From the NCBI RefSeq assembly GCF_905220565.1, contig NC_059400.1:947501-1011500 (forward strand): a stretch of 64,000 nucleotides of DNA. The letters run 5' to 3'. Below are positions 32,466-44,095 of this stretch, piece after piece. Position numbers and translations under genes: made by a program. The stretch's first letter is position 1, and each line of letters starts with the position of its first letter. Source of the stretch: Melitaea cinxia. Taxonomy: Eukaryota > Arthropoda > Insecta > Lepidoptera > Nymphalidae. The notes under the pieces were generated by a model. That model ran no database searches. It was given only the letters and a program-made list of their open reading frames with translations, and was not told where the DNA came from.

Positions 32466-33424
32466 AATTTAGTGGCTCGAAACGATTTGCTCGAATGGGT
32501 TAACCAATTTAAATTGATTCTATAGGATCGAAGAAGTTCAATGAAGACTTGTAGTATTCAAATAATTGCATCATCTTTTACTTGTGATTTTACTTTTAGT
32601 TTCGCTTTACCTACACTAACAAATAAGAAGTTTTTTTTTTTTTTTTTACGAAGTGTAACACTATGTTACTCAGCCTATAATCTTTCAAAACAAATATACT
32701 ATTGAAGCATTTTTTTTTAATATATAATTTTAATTGATTGGAATTTTTATAGTTGTTTTGTTACATCTGTCTATTACTTCATTTTTAATCTATGAGAGGG
32801 CAAAGCGAGCGCGGCTCATTACGGCTGTATAATGAATGCCCGCGCACGATACCGCTATAGAGCATAGAATGTAGAGGGTGCAGCGAATGAGAACAACCTG
32901 TATGGCTGTGTAAACTATGCAGCGCTTGATACGTCCTATTTCATTTATATGTGTGCGTTGTATATATGTAATTAAACCGGATGGAACTGGATGTTTTGTT
33001 TGTGTGAGTATTTTTTAAAAATAGAATTGTGTTATATTTTTATTCTATAGCGAATGTAAAGGGTAATGAATTATAATAACCTGTTTGATAATATAGCACA
33101 TATTTATTTTGCTGTATGTTGATGTATGTATAGCTGTGTGTTGCGCTTTTGTATTTGTGGCGGTTATACTTCCAAGCCATTTGTTACTTGAATTCTATAA
33201 ATGTCATTTTTAATACAATTATTTTCGTAAAATGTTGAATAAGGCATTGTGTGCTTTTATTTGTGTGGTATGTATGAGTTATAATTATTTATTATTTTAT
33301 AATATTTAGTGAACGCATTTTGAGTTAAATTAAAGTTACTTTTTATTTCGTATGCTTATCACATCTTATAAAAACAAAGAATTTATTTATTCATAATTAT
33401 ACTTTTTAAACTTATATTATACAC
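32466..33424. other. Unique AT-rich DNA, no gene recognised
   Basis: 32795-32945 is GC-richer (GGGCAAAGCGAGCGCGGCTC) without repeat or coding matches in this window. Confidence 0.4.
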
Positions 33425-33715
33425 TAGCTGACCCGGCGAACTTCGTATCGCCTAACACAAACTTTATCGTATGGTATTAAAGTTCAAATTGACTTTTAAG
33501 TATTATCACAAATCTTTTGTATGGGAGTATAGAAAAGTGTTGTTTTTAGACTTTTTCAGGAATTTTTTTTTTTAGAATTTTTCTCTCCGTAAGAACCATC
33601 TTCGTACTTCAAGGAATATTTTAAAAAAAGAATTAGCGAAATCGGTCCAAACGTTCTCGAGTTTTGCGCTTAGCAACACATTCAGCGACTCATTTTTATA
33701 TTATAGAGAATATGT
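33425..33715 (+). repeat. Interspersed repeat opening AGCTGACCCGGCGAACTTCG
   Basis: Begins CTAGCTGACCCGGCGAACTTC, contains 'GTATGGGAGTATAGAAAAG', then 'GCGAAATCGGTCCAAACGTT' and ends 'GACTCATTTTTATATTATAG'. This start-to-end form is a common insect repeat; the class is uncertain. Confidence 0.6.
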
Positions 33716-34966
33716 TAGCATGTCTATTTAAAAAGTAATAAATGAATAAAAATTGAATTCTAATGTTACGGCATGACATAATCCGGGAAAAACTAAGACA
33801 TATTTTTACAATGTCAAAAACGGTATCTAATAATTTATTGCAAACATCAACAAAACATCAAAATTTTTGTAATTATTGCGGTCATATCCAAAATCAATTA
33901 AAATAATAATGTCTACCTAACATATCATGAACTAATGTTGAACATAATTCATAATAACAGTAAATATACAATTTTATAAAGTACAAATTTTGTATTGTAA
34001 TTGACATATTGTGATCGTTTTTACGATAACCGTTTTGTCATAGCACATACATATTGCTTGAAGTAGAAAATCGTTGAAGTATCGACGTGACAGTGTTATA
34101 ATTATGCTTTATTTGTTAAAATTTACTGATGTGTGCGTTACACTCACATACACGCCGCGGCTTTACTCGTATTTCCACATACAAAAACCAAGTAATCCCA
34201 TATTTCACATTCCATTTTCGTAATCCCCAAGATTCCTGGTCAGAAATTACCATATCGCTAAACAAAAACTTGGTCAAATCTTTCATTTGACGTCACCGGA
34301 CCTCCGTCAAACGATAAAAGGGCACACAAATCCCCCGGTTCAATTAGCGGACACCCTGTATGCTTAATAAAGAAACTCGGGGCTTTCATTACAGCCTGTA
34401 TAATGGTCCGTACAAATATTTTTAATCCTCGTGCTCATACATCTTTCGTAGTTCATTTTGCTGTCCGATGCTTTTAATATATATTTAACGTTTACAGGAA
34501 ATAGAGTTTTATTTGCTGGTAATTGGGTTTAATTTTCGGTATTTTTGTAAGTAAGGATGACCAAACAGTGAAGGTAAAATGTTGCTCATAATGGAAAGGA
34601 TAGGTAAGCATTATATACATAATTATATGTATATACTGTTAGTAATATGTGAAGTTATTCACATATGACTTTCATAGACGTAGGGTACAGCAGGAACAGG
34701 ACAAAAGACATGTTCAAAATCTAGAGCAGCCGGACTGGGGCCGTACATCAACCTATATAAGATCACAGCCATAATTATATGCTTATAGTAGTGTCGCGTT
34801 CATGTGGTAATTAATAAGGCAACGCGGTTGCAATGCTTCTGCTGAATATTGAATGTCCGCTGAATATCCGCTGAATATTATTGCTATAAATATTCTACTA
34901 CTATTCTTTTCTTATTTATATTACAGTTAATTTATTCCTTGAATTTAAAATTAAAAAAAAAGTGTG
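33716..34966. other. Unique DNA with one decayed repeat piece
   Basis: A CRE site TGACGTCA is at 34288-34295. 34680-34775 (GGGTACAGCAGGAACAGGAC ... GAGCAGCCGGACTGGGG) resembles 37160-37340. No gene. Confidence 0.4.
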
Positions 34967-35150
34967 TGCTTTAGACCACACGGCTTTAGATATACGAAAC
35001 GCCTATGAGAGAAAGAGAAGGAGAAAATGTATGCTCGCACCTCTCTCTCTCTCTTGCTCCGTTCGCCTAGCCCGATTACACATTTCGTAACGCTCTCGTC
35101 ACGCATCTACTACCTTATTTCCCAAGTTAAGCGTGCGTGAAGAATTTTCA
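34967..35150 (-). mobile_element. Family E element, antisense, internally deleted
   Basis: TGCTTTAGACCACACGGCTT runs straight into TAGATATACGAAACG, so the palindrome block GAAGTAAAACTTC and about 30 bp after it are missing. Then 'CGTAACGCTCTCGTCACGC' and 'AAGCGTGCGTGAAGAA' follow. Confidence 0.65.
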
Positions 35151-35233
35151 TTTAAAAAGGTCTTTTAATTCGAAAACCTAAAACTAGCAGTGTGATTTGA
35201 ATAATATTTTTTACAATAGGCTGTGTAAAGTAT

Positions 35234-35482
35234 GGCTATAAATATAAATAAATATAAATATCTTATAACATATACACACAGCCGTTTGTTCCCATATTAA
35301 GCAACTTAATGCTTGTGTTACAGGTAACAGCCGAATTTTATAGCTAAATATTTTTTTAATAATATACATAGAAATAATACATATATAAATATACATATTA
35401 CACCCAGACTCAGGCGGGAATCGAACCCGCAACCTGCGGAACAGAAAGCAGGGCCACTACAAACTGCGCCAACCTACTAGTC
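35234..35482 (-). repeat. SINE-A, full-length, antisense
   Basis: Read on the minus strand: GACTAGTAGGTTGGCGCAG head, GGTTCGATTCCCGCC B box, CTGTTACCTGTAACACAAG block and ATATTTATATTTATTTATA tail. A tRNA-like match could be mistaken for a tRNA gene, but the 5' and 3' ends do not pair as an acceptor stem. Confidence 0.8.
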
Positions 35483-36785
35483 TTCATCATAATAACACAA
35501 AGATCCCTTCAAACTTTAAATACCTACTTAGTAAAAAATCACAGTCAATTTTAAAATGAGTATTTATATATATGTGAATTTTTTTCTTCATATGTGAAGT
35601 CAATCAAAGACATTTTATTATATACAATTTACTATTCACATTTCTTAAAAATAATAAATATCTAGAATTGGCTCCATAATGAGCAGCGTTCTCAGAGACG
35701 GTAATATTTAATCTCATTCCGTAACGATTGAGGATTCAATTCAAAATCATTCGAACGTACTGCAAAGTTCAAACTCACGTTCATTTGTCACAGTTTCCTT
35801 ATAGCTCCACATTACAATACGGTTTAACTCCTCGTCCATCACTTTAAAAAATGATTTCTATGATGAACGCAATTGAGTTGAAAATGTTTTGTAATGAATT
35901 GTAAAGTTACATTTGTAATATGAGGGTAGTGTCAGCAAAGCGCATCGCACGCTCCTGGCCACGTGGCACAATTAGTCTCATTCATCGGTCGTCCTCCGTA
36001 GCGGAAGGTAGTGCGCGCGTGTCGCTTGCATCCGCTGTACTCAGCGTATTGCAAATGAATTGAGTTAATCGTTTGAAACGCTTCTTAGATATTCCCTGTT
36101 AGGGATAAAAATGGCTAGGGTAATAGTTATCATGTCACGAATAGCCTTTATATTATGTCACTTTACTTACATTCGCAATTAAATATTAACAAATATTGTC
36201 GAATCTTTGCAATTAGTTAAACGAAATTTCTAAATAGACCTGACTATTTATTATGTTAATGAATATATATATAAATAATTACGCACTTCTCAAATAGACA
36301 TTTTATACACGTATTAATACTACGTACATAAAATTGAACAAAACTCCAGCATAACATTTTGTACTTAGCCAAAAAATAATAAAGAAATAACTATGAAAGA
36401 CTAGTCTAAATGTGAGATCATATAAAAATGTGTAAAAAAACATTAATAAAAAATCGCTATCCGTACCTTACTCAGTTAAAATGGCCGGTATAAACGTTCG
36501 AAGCCAGCAATACGGTATTCGTGGCCTCTCGCCAACGAAATTCATCAATATTGGGCTATTGTGGTCATTAACATAGGAATGGGGATTTTATTTTCCATAT
36601 GGTATCTATTGTCAACGAAAAACGATTGATATCATCTCTTATTGTTAGTTTTAGATTTTTACGTAATATTTCTTTATTCGATATTTTAACATATAAGTAA
36701 GATGTAACTGCCATTTTTTTTACTATCCCATTATAACTTTTGTAAATAACATTTAAAATATTTTATTGTAAGTTTGATATATCTA
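35483..36785. other. Unique DNA with a GC-rich island (35930-36060)
   Basis: The island has AAAGCGCATCGCACGCTCC, GGCCACGTGGCAC (an E-box CACGTG) and CGTAGCGGAAGGTAGTGCGC. It belongs to no repeat here and might be regulatory. Confidence 0.35.
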
Positions 36786-37065
36786 ATATATAAAATTCTC
36801 GTGTCGCGGTGTTTGTAGTTAACCCCTTCGAAACGGCTTGACCGATTCTCATGAAATTTTGTGTGCATATTGGGTAGGTCTGAGAATCGAACAACATCTA
36901 TTTTTCATCCCCCTAAATGTTAAGGGTAGTCCACCCCAAAGTTTTTTTAATTTTTAGATAAATTATTGTTATTTTTTATAATACAACATTAAAAAATACA
37001 TACAACCCTAAATTTTCTACCCTCTACCACCAACCCCTATTTTTAATAGCGTTTAGCTAGTACCT
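36786..37065 (-). repeat. Interspersed repeat, antisense copy of the 7411-7628 family
   Basis: Begins TATATAAAATTCTCGTGTCG, contains CTTCGAAACGGCTTGACCG and 'AATTTTGTGTGCATATTGGG' and ends near AGCGTTTAGCTAG. It extends the family by about 60 bp relative to the other copy. Confidence 0.65.
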
Positions 37066-37340
37066 ATATAATATTCCATAAGCATATAAATTAAACTAAG
37101 TCAGTCTGTCAACATCGTACTGCTAAGCGAATACTTTCTCTTCATAGAAGAACACACGGAACAAAGTTAAGAGCTTAATCCCTCACACTGTATTACTGCG
37201 GTTTGGCACAAAATTTCCTTACCTCAGAGCAGCCCAACTGGAAAAGTACCTCGAACTTACAGAGGACCATTGCTAAATAGCACTGCTTTCAAGCGGTGTA
37301 ATATTCCTGTGGTGAACAAGGCGACCATACCTCCTGACGG
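37066..37340 (+). repeat. Decayed SINE/LINE piece
   Basis: 'CAAAGTTAAGAGCTTAATCC', 'GAGCAGCCCAACTGGAAAAG', 'ACTGCTTTCAAGCGGTG' and 'TTCCTGTGGTGAACAAGGCG' form a block order partly repeated at 16255 and 34680. Class unknown. Confidence 0.5.
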
Positions 37341-37625
37341 GATTGGGATTTTTGGATTGGATTGTTGCAGGGGCTTATAAGGTATGGTAATCGCTTACCA
37401 GCAGGTGAGCCCTACCTACGCTTGTTTGCCAACCTAGTTGTATAAGAAAACAAAAAAAAAAAAAACTGAGTGACGATCGCTATTTAGTATCTATGACAAT
37501 GTGTTTGAAGACTATGTGGTCTCCGAGGAACAATACGGAGATGGCTAGAGATAAGGAGATACCCAGAGAATTCTCTCGAATTTGAAACAAATCTACATAA
37601 CCTACAATATTTGCTCCGTGTAGAA
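37341..37625 (+). repeat. Family D repeat
   Basis: TTGCAGGGGCTTATAAGG, GGTAATCGCTTACCAGCAGG, TGTGTTTGAAGACTATGTGG and TTCTCTCGAATTTGAAAC. It is the mirror copy of 27225-27470. Confidence 0.7.
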
Positions 37626-39174
37626 ATTAAATTTGTTGCTTATCTTTTTTTTTACAATTTCCAGTTCAAAATAATTTAAAATAAAGCATTATTAATGTAT
37701 TTTATTGTTATTGCAAAAGAAATCATTTAAGACCAAACATCGAAACTTATCTTTGACGTATACAAAGAAAACCCATCGACATTCTACTTACAAGTTCATT
37801 TCTAGGTCACGGAAAGCCGATCAAAGCAAATGATGTATTACAAACAATAAAGAAACACATAAAACTTACAACCTCTTTCTCAGGGCTATTCAAAATGAAA
37901 TATCATCACAAACAAATCTATACGAAGGTAATGACGCGAGCTCTATACAAAATGTGTATAAATTATTATGAAACTACGCAACGCGCTATTAGGGAACGTG
38001 TATAGCTGTAATAAATATTCATCACGCATTAATGCCTATAAAAACAGATTGGGAGACGCGGAGTTCTATGTTCGTCAAAATATACCTCTGTCTTATCAAT
38101 GTATCTCCTTTGCTTGTGCTGATTTCCTAGATACTATCAGGTAAACTTGTAATGAAAACTTACTACTACAGCTAGGTAGGAGACTATTAAACAAGTTTCG
38201 ATAAAATATTCTTAGGTATTTTATTCTGAGAAATTAAGTGTTTTATGTTTCTAGAAATGTCTATTGTCAATAAAAACTAAATTATTTTAATCTTTTTGAG
38301 GTGTTTTTCTCTGCATATAAGATACATAGTTAATATAATAAGCTAAGCAAACAAAGTCACACGTATAAGTTAGAGGGTATAAATGGGTGTTTGAAAGATA
38401 AATGCATACAAAAACTTCGTAGGCTCAGAAGGTAGAGAAAAAAAGCCAACACGCCATCATAAACGTTTTCTTTCATTAATATCCACGATGTACCAGGATA
38501 CCATAAACATAAGTGAGGTTTCAGAACGGTGCACTAAGTGAATTCGTATGTCGACGCCACCTCCAATTTACTGATGCGAACCAATCATCATTACGGAGGG
38601 TCGCGACGCGATCAAAATGGACCAAACGACCAGACTTCTGGACGCACCTTCGAAAGAATAAGACGATCATATCGAGAACTAATGAGAAAGACAAGGACAG
38701 AGAAATGAGAAAGGCAATGATCGTAAACAATTCGGCAAATGAAAGATTATGTTTATCGAATTAAGGTGTTTCTTTTGCACCCAAATAAAATTTGCTCTTT
38801 ATTGGATCGGGGATAGCTTCTTGTTTGTGACGCGCCTTTTCTTACATATATACTCGTAGTTTTTGTCTTTGGCCCATGCTTGTAACAGTTTTCGTTTATA
38901 TGAGCAATTGCGTGATGCTATATAGGTATATATACAATATTATGTATCGTAGGTTTATTGTCAGTTTTTGTAAAATCAGCCTATATTTAAATAAAACTGT
39001 ACGAAAAATGATGTGTATGAAATGACTTTGTTAATATTTCAGTACAATTATTATTTATGGAGTAATTATTCCATTTCAAGAGTTTGTATTAAGGTAGACT
39101 GATGCATGATTGAAAAAAAAAAAATGGAAATTTGTCGTTTATTTTAATTAAGTACTCGTAAAGAATGTATCCTC
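37626..39174. other. Unique DNA, no gene recognised
   Basis: The frames at 38513-38764 (+) and 38521-38730 (-) overlap on a GC-richer segment. Neither has a convincing start or domain. Confidence 0.4.
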
Positions 39175-39262
39175 CATCCATGGAGTGTGTAGTGGATTAA
39201 GCTTGCACCCTTTTCCTACAAATAGAAAGAGACCAATACCGTGGGATGTTACCAACTGAACA
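39175..39262 (+). repeat. Decayed SINE-C copy
   Basis: GTAGTGGATTAAGCTTGCAC, CCTACAAATAGAAAGAGACC and CCGTGGGATGTTACCAACTG follow the SINE-C tail order with many changes. Confidence 0.5.
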
Positions 39263-39303
39263 ATATTTTTTTAATTTTCTACAATCTAAAAATATAACAC
39301 CTT

Positions 39304-39552
39304 GACTAGCCCGTTCGCGCAGTTTGTAGTGGTCTTGCTTTTTGTTACGCGGGTTGTGGGTTTTAGTCCCTCCTCAGTCAGAGTGTAATATTTGTATTTA
39401 TATATTTACATATATATTATTTCCATGTATATTTATAAAAAAAAATATTTAGCTATATCAGCCGGCTTTTACCTACAGCACAAGCATTAAGTTGCTTACC
39501 ATAGGAACAGAGGACTGTGTGTGTGAATGTTATAAGATATTTATTTATTTAT
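39304..39552 (+). repeat. SINE-A, full-length
   Basis: GACTAGCCCGTTCGCGCAG head, a damaged B box (GGTTTTAGTCCC), and the 'CAGCCGGCTTTTACC' and 'ACAAGCATTAAGTTGC' blocks. The B-box damage suggests it cannot be transcribed by pol III. Confidence 0.75.
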
Positions 39553-40864
39553 AAAAAAATTACTATTCATATAAATATAAAGCTACGCAAATTAAATGGT
39601 ATCAACTTATACCTGTGATGCGACAATAAAGTCGAAAAATTTTAACCTGATTAAATTTTTGACGAAGTGACATACTGTCTAGCGAAAATTTTCTATTTTA
39701 TATAAATTTAATTCGTCCATCACAGGCAAAGTGTCCTTTTACCACGTGAGACTATCAAATTCAATTTACAATGCTATATAACCCAGATCTATTCATTGAA
39801 ATTTCAACTTAATAGCTATTGGTATAAAGTTCATTATTGTTTGTAGGAAGTGTACTATCTTATGTGAGTTTGATTTACGTGAGAAGACAATGCAATCTAT
39901 TCCCAAAAGCCGTTCAGATTCGAATAGAAATCTTGCGCTCTTGTAATACAGCTCTAAATCCTTTGCATAAAATGGAATAGAACGAAAGAAGCTCTCGCAT
40001 TTTACTGAAAAATGTGTAAGAAGTAAGGCAGGGAAAGCCACGGGATCCGTTATAAAGACATATTATTCTTTTGAGGCGGAGCGGGATTGCCGAGGCGCAA
40101 TAAGTCCGAGTAATCCACGAGGTAGTGCGATCCAATTGTCATTGTTCGGTGGCTCTAATGAAAAATATTTTGTTTTCTCTTTTAAACTGTACAGCTTTTT
40201 GTATCAAAGAGATTGCTATCTTATATTCGAGTTTTAATTTTCACTAGCGAACCAGCTCGTTCTTGGAGCGGGTAACAGTGGGATTTTTCAATATATTTCA
40301 CGATTTAAGAATCCGTTTGAAGATGTTATGGTTCGCGTTATTCTGTTTCCGGGAAAGTTGTCATTATTCTTTTTAGTTACGAAATTCACTAAGTCATTGG
40401 TATTATAAAATTGTGACTAAATTGTAATTAGATTTAGATAATAGAGTTAAAAATATAATAAATTCAAATCTTCCAAAATGTAGTCAAAATTTATTACCCA
40501 ATTTTCATTTTTAGAAAAAATTATGTCACGATCTAGTTTCGTTTTGCGTATTGGTTTTTAGATTTCACGATGAGAGTAAAAAAGGGTTTGAAAATTCGTT
40601 TCGAATTTAGAGTCCAGTTTAAAAACACAGTTCCTCCTACAAACAGAGCTCCGTAAGATAAAGTAGAATTGTCTGTATCGACGACATGCGTATTTTCTAT
40701 TTTGCGAACTAAAAATTTTGAACTCCACCCATTTCCCCAAACTGGTCCGAACTAAAAAAAAGTCGTCGCTAGATTTCCTGCAAGTGCCGAAAGCATTTTG
40801 GCGCACAGTCCGAACAAATTCAAAACAACCATAAATCAGAGTGGACAAATAAAAAACTAAGGTA
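39553..40864. other. Unique DNA, no gene recognised
   Basis: The longest non-repeat open frame of the window, 133 codons on the minus strand (40558-40959), begins on TTG, has no later ATG and no domain. A donor-like AAG/GTAAGC is at 40861/40862. Confidence 0.4.
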
Positions 40865-41085
40865 AGCGCTCCTGTTGTGGCCCGTCCCGGGCGGACGGGA
40901 TTCGGGCCGCGTCCGGCCACCGGAAGCGGCTCTATTGGCGTAAAAAAGCAGCGAGCCAACTGGCCAGTTTGTTGGCGAATTTTTTAACAATCGATTAGTT
41001 TTTTTTTTTCTTTTTTTGTACATTCGCTTTGACGTGGCCGCCTTGTCCGCGTTTTTATAAATTTCGCCACCAGTTGAGTTTTTCT
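40865..41085. promoter_or_regulatory. CpG-rich island with hairpin, possible promoter
   Basis: 40865-40960 is very rich in CG dinucleotides. It holds a perfect hairpin CCCGTCC-CGGGC-GGACGGG at 40881-40899. Downstream are ACGTGGCCGCC and a TATAAAT at 41056-41062 followed by CCAGTTGAG. Spacing of TATA to the CAGTT motif (16 bp) is short for a TATA-initiator pair. It is unlike any repeat in the window. Confidence 0.35.
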
Positions 41086-41480
41086 CCTGTTCCGGTTTTC
41101 TTTTTTACCGAATAGTTGCGTTCGAAACGAAAAACGCAGCAATCTATTTTTAAATACTATTTTTGAAACCGATCGTGGAAAAGTTCTTTAACGATATTCG
41201 TATTCCAAATTCGGAATTCAAAAAGTTTATTTACAGTCTGCGTTTAAATTACCTACAATCACAGATAACATATTTCTTGCTAACGAGTGTGCTTGTCGGA
41301 CAAATCCCTGAAGTGGACTCAGTCGCGCACGCGTCGCCATTCGGCATGCACGTGTGTCGCAAATTAAAAACCTTTGGAGCGAGGCCCACGAGTCCACGAG
41401 CGCTATTAATTGCCAGATATCGGCGCTCTTACCCCCCGACTCGCCGTGAGAAAGGCATAATTAATGCTCATTGTCAAACC
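41086..41480. promoter_or_regulatory. GC-richer unique segment with homeodomain-like sites
   Basis: 41320-41475 includes TCGCGCACGCGTCGCC, two TTAATT/AATTAA cores (CTATTAATTGCC and CATAATTAATGC) and CATTGTC, a Sox-type site. The 106-codon frame over it has no ATG near its start and no domain. Regulatory role is inferred only. Confidence 0.3.
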
Positions 41481-41855
41481 TAATCTTGTTCGTATTGCAA
41501 AGGGGCGGAGTTACTTTAAATAAAACGCAGGAGTACTTATAAAAGGTTTCCTGTATATTTTATAAATGGGATTTTGTTTTTAATTAAAATATTCATTTAT
41601 TTTTTTATTTCATTGATTTTCTAGATGCACTTGTTTAACAGCACTGATTATTCTTTGCTGAACATAAATGTGCTCTTTCTATAATTACCTGTTATGTAAC
41701 TCCTATCATGTGTTATTGTTTTCAGCTTAAAATCTTTAACTTAATTTTTTGATCAAATCTTTGTTAATCTAAAACCGTTGGTCCTATAGCACTTATAAGT
41801 TTACATTTAATGATGATATTGCATTATGTTTTTAGATAAGAGGCGAGATCTTATA
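41481..41855. other. No feature recognised
   Basis: AT-rich unique sequence. Confidence 0.4.
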
Positions 41856-41925
41856 TCATCATCACTTCAGCCTATAGCAGTCCACTGCTAGACATGGCCT
41901 CCACAAGTTCGCGCCTTATAATTCA
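41856..41925 (-). repeat. SINE-B 3' fragment, antisense
   Basis: CATCATCACTTCAGCCTATA, then CAGTCCACTGCTAGACATGG and CCTCCACAAGTTCGCGCC. A full SINE-B in the opposite orientation lies 43 bp away. Confidence 0.65.
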
Positions 41926-41967
41926 AACTGTAAAACTTAGAAGAATTGCATTAATTTTAATTTTAAT

Positions 41968-42298
41968 TGCTGTGTGGTTACGGCAATGAAGAATATAGCC
42001 ACCCCCTCTCTTCCCGTGGGTGTCATAAGAGGCGACTAAGGGATAACACAGTTCCACTACCACCTTGGAACTTAAAAAGCCGACCGATGGCGGGATAACC
42101 ATCCAACTGCTGGCATTTTAAATGCACAGACCAAGAACGGGCAGCAGCGTCTTCGGCGCGACAAAGACAGCCCTGCGGTCACCAACCCGCCTGCCCAGCG
42201 TGGTGACTATGGGTAACACACATGAGTTCACAACATTTTTGGCGTGAACTTGTGGAGGCCTATGTCCAGCAGTGGACTGTAATAGGCTGAAAAGATGA
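41968..42298 (+). repeat. SINE-B, full-length
   Basis: GCTGTGTGGTTACGGCAATG head, GTGGGTGTCATAAGAGGCGA, CACCAACCCGCCTGCCCAGC and AGCAGTGGACTGTAATAGGC tail. Flanks share TTAATTTTAA, a probable target duplication blurred by low complexity. Confidence 0.8.
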
Positions 42299-43221
42299 TT
42301 AATTTTAAGATTTAGTAGCAATTGTTTATACGTAGGACATTTAATTGAAAATTATAACTATATACTTTCGTAATATATTGATAGTTATAACAGAGTCATG
42401 GTTGAGTTCTGTTCAGAAGAAGCTATATTCCAAATAATTTCTAAAATAAAATTAATTACTTGATAAAATGATAATTAAAAACTATTTGAAGCCTACTTAA
42501 TTTAAAATTATTTTGTTATATCTGTTTGAGAATACATATTAAATGTAATTCAAGTTCGGCAATATGACAAAAGCAATACAGTACACATGCTGCCGTGATG
42601 CTCTGATAACAGTGATGAAAAGATCCCTCGTCGATAACGTCTGACGGCAGTCCTGCATCTCGTGTTGTGTAATTGCTTGGAAACAGAACAAGAATATTTT
42701 TTGCTCGAAACCCTCTTGAACATCAAAAGAATTTGTAAAACATTGGCGTGTAATATTTTATTGTCTGTTTTTGTATGAAAATAAGTTTGCAAAGGTTTTT
42801 AACTTTTAAAGTTGTGTTTAATTCTGAAACAGTAGGTTCAATACTTAAGGTTATGTGTGTAGGTTATTACTTTTGTTCTTTCCATTAGTATACTGAAAGG
42901 GATTGATTGTTTCTTTTAAAAGTGAACCTAAATCATAAGCATAGGTTCTGCCATGCCTTTTATTTAACATCATGCATTATAATTACACTTATCCCACAGG
43001 CGATTAATTACTAAGACTACAAATCGACAATCCTGTGACTGTCTATTAAAACTAGGACATGGACCGACGATGACGGTTCTTTTCTGTATCACACAAACAT
43101 GTTTATGAAGCAAGAAATTTAGTAGCAATAATTTCAAATAGCGTGAGCATCTTAAAATGTCAATCATTCTGCTAAATATCAACTCAATCCAGAAAAAACT
43201 AGTAAACAAGTAATTTAAAAT
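42299..43221. other. No gene recognised
   Basis: Unique AT-rich DNA; short frames only. Confidence 0.4.
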
Positions 43222-43844
43222 AATTGTGTTTGCTCGCAAACGAAAAAAAAAACCGACTTCAATTACATCGACCAGTAATACAACGTAGATCGACGAAAAA
43301 ATAGTCAAGCAACTACTCGTTATTAAAGATTACTCAAAAAGTAGTTATCAGATCTCAATAAAATTTATATGTGACCACATGATAAATATCAGCTTTCGAT
43401 TAAATTAAAAATTATCAAAATCGGTACACCCAGTAAAAAGTTATTACGGATTTTCGAGAGTTTCCCTCGATTCCTCTGGGATCCCATCATCAGATCCTAG
43501 TTTCCTTATCACGGTACCAAACTAGGGATATCCCCTTTTCAACAAAAAAAGAATTATCAAAATCGGTATATCCAGTAGAAAGTTATGCGGTATAATACAA
43601 CGTAGGTCGACGAAAAAAGCGTCAAGTAAAAACACATTATTAGATATAACTCGAAAAGTAGTTGTTAGATCTCAAATAAATTTAAATGGGACCAATTGGC
43701 ACACACCACCTTTCGATTAAAACAAAATTTGTCGAAATCGGTCCACACGGGCAAAAGTTCTGATGTAACATACATAAAAAAAAAAAAAAAAAAAAAAAAA
43801 TACAGTCGAATTGAGAACCTCCTCCTTTTTTGGAAGTCGGTTAA
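43222..43844 (+). mobile_element. Family S element, the most complete copy
   Basis: Starts AATAATTGTGTTTGCTCGCA, contains 'AACCGACTTCAATTACATCG', two internal 'TACAACGTAG' blocks, 'GGGATCCCATCATCAGATCC' and 'AACTAGGGATATCCCC', and ends TTTTTTGGAAGTCGGTTA. A poly-A run at about 43770-43800 has expanded inside. The ACCGACTTC near the start and GAAGTCGGT at the end are inverted repeats. Non-coding. Confidence 0.8.
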
Positions 43845-43989
43845 TGAAACAGAACTGCATATCGAACGAATTATTTAAATTTCAAAAACAAAACATAGGT
43901 AGGACTTACTGACTCGGAATCGGTAACGTCGTTCATGTGAGAAAGCAACATCGCATTATTAATAAAAGCGTGAATAATTCGGCGATTGT

Positions 43990-44095
43990 GCTGCGATGTA
44001 AAGGCGATTATCGCCCCACGCTCGCTCACCGCTCGCCGTTCACCGCTCCGTTCACCGCTCACCATTCCATTCCATTCATTCACCCTCGCTTTGTT
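43990..44095. repeat. Short GC-rich minisatellite
   Basis: Repeated CACCGCTCGCC/GTTCACCGCTCC-type units followed by CCATTCCATTCATTC. Open frames on both strands reflect the repeat. Confidence 0.6.

Noticed and set aside
35400..35475. tRNA gene on the minus strand
   Set aside because: It is the head of SINE-A: the body and tail follow, four other copies share them, and the acceptor stem does not form.
38513..38764. Overlapping frames on both strands, possible small gene
   Set aside because: The plus frame starts on GTG, neither has a domain, and the two strands are equally open, which suggests chance.
40558..40959. 133-codon open frame on the minus strand, the longest outside repeats
   Set aside because: It opens on TTG, has no later ATG, shows no domain, and overlaps a CpG-rich non-coding island.
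41163..41483. 106-codon open frame on the plus strand
   Set aside because: Starts on TTG, has no domain, and its GC-rich part reads better as non-coding regulatory sequence.
42970..43308. 112-codon minus-strand frame resembling the one at 53460-53726
   Set aside because: The similarity comes from family S repeat DNA on the antisense strand, not from a protein family.
43222..43844. Helitron
   Set aside because: A terminal hairpin exists, but the 5' TC and 3' CTRR ends required for Helitrons are not seen.
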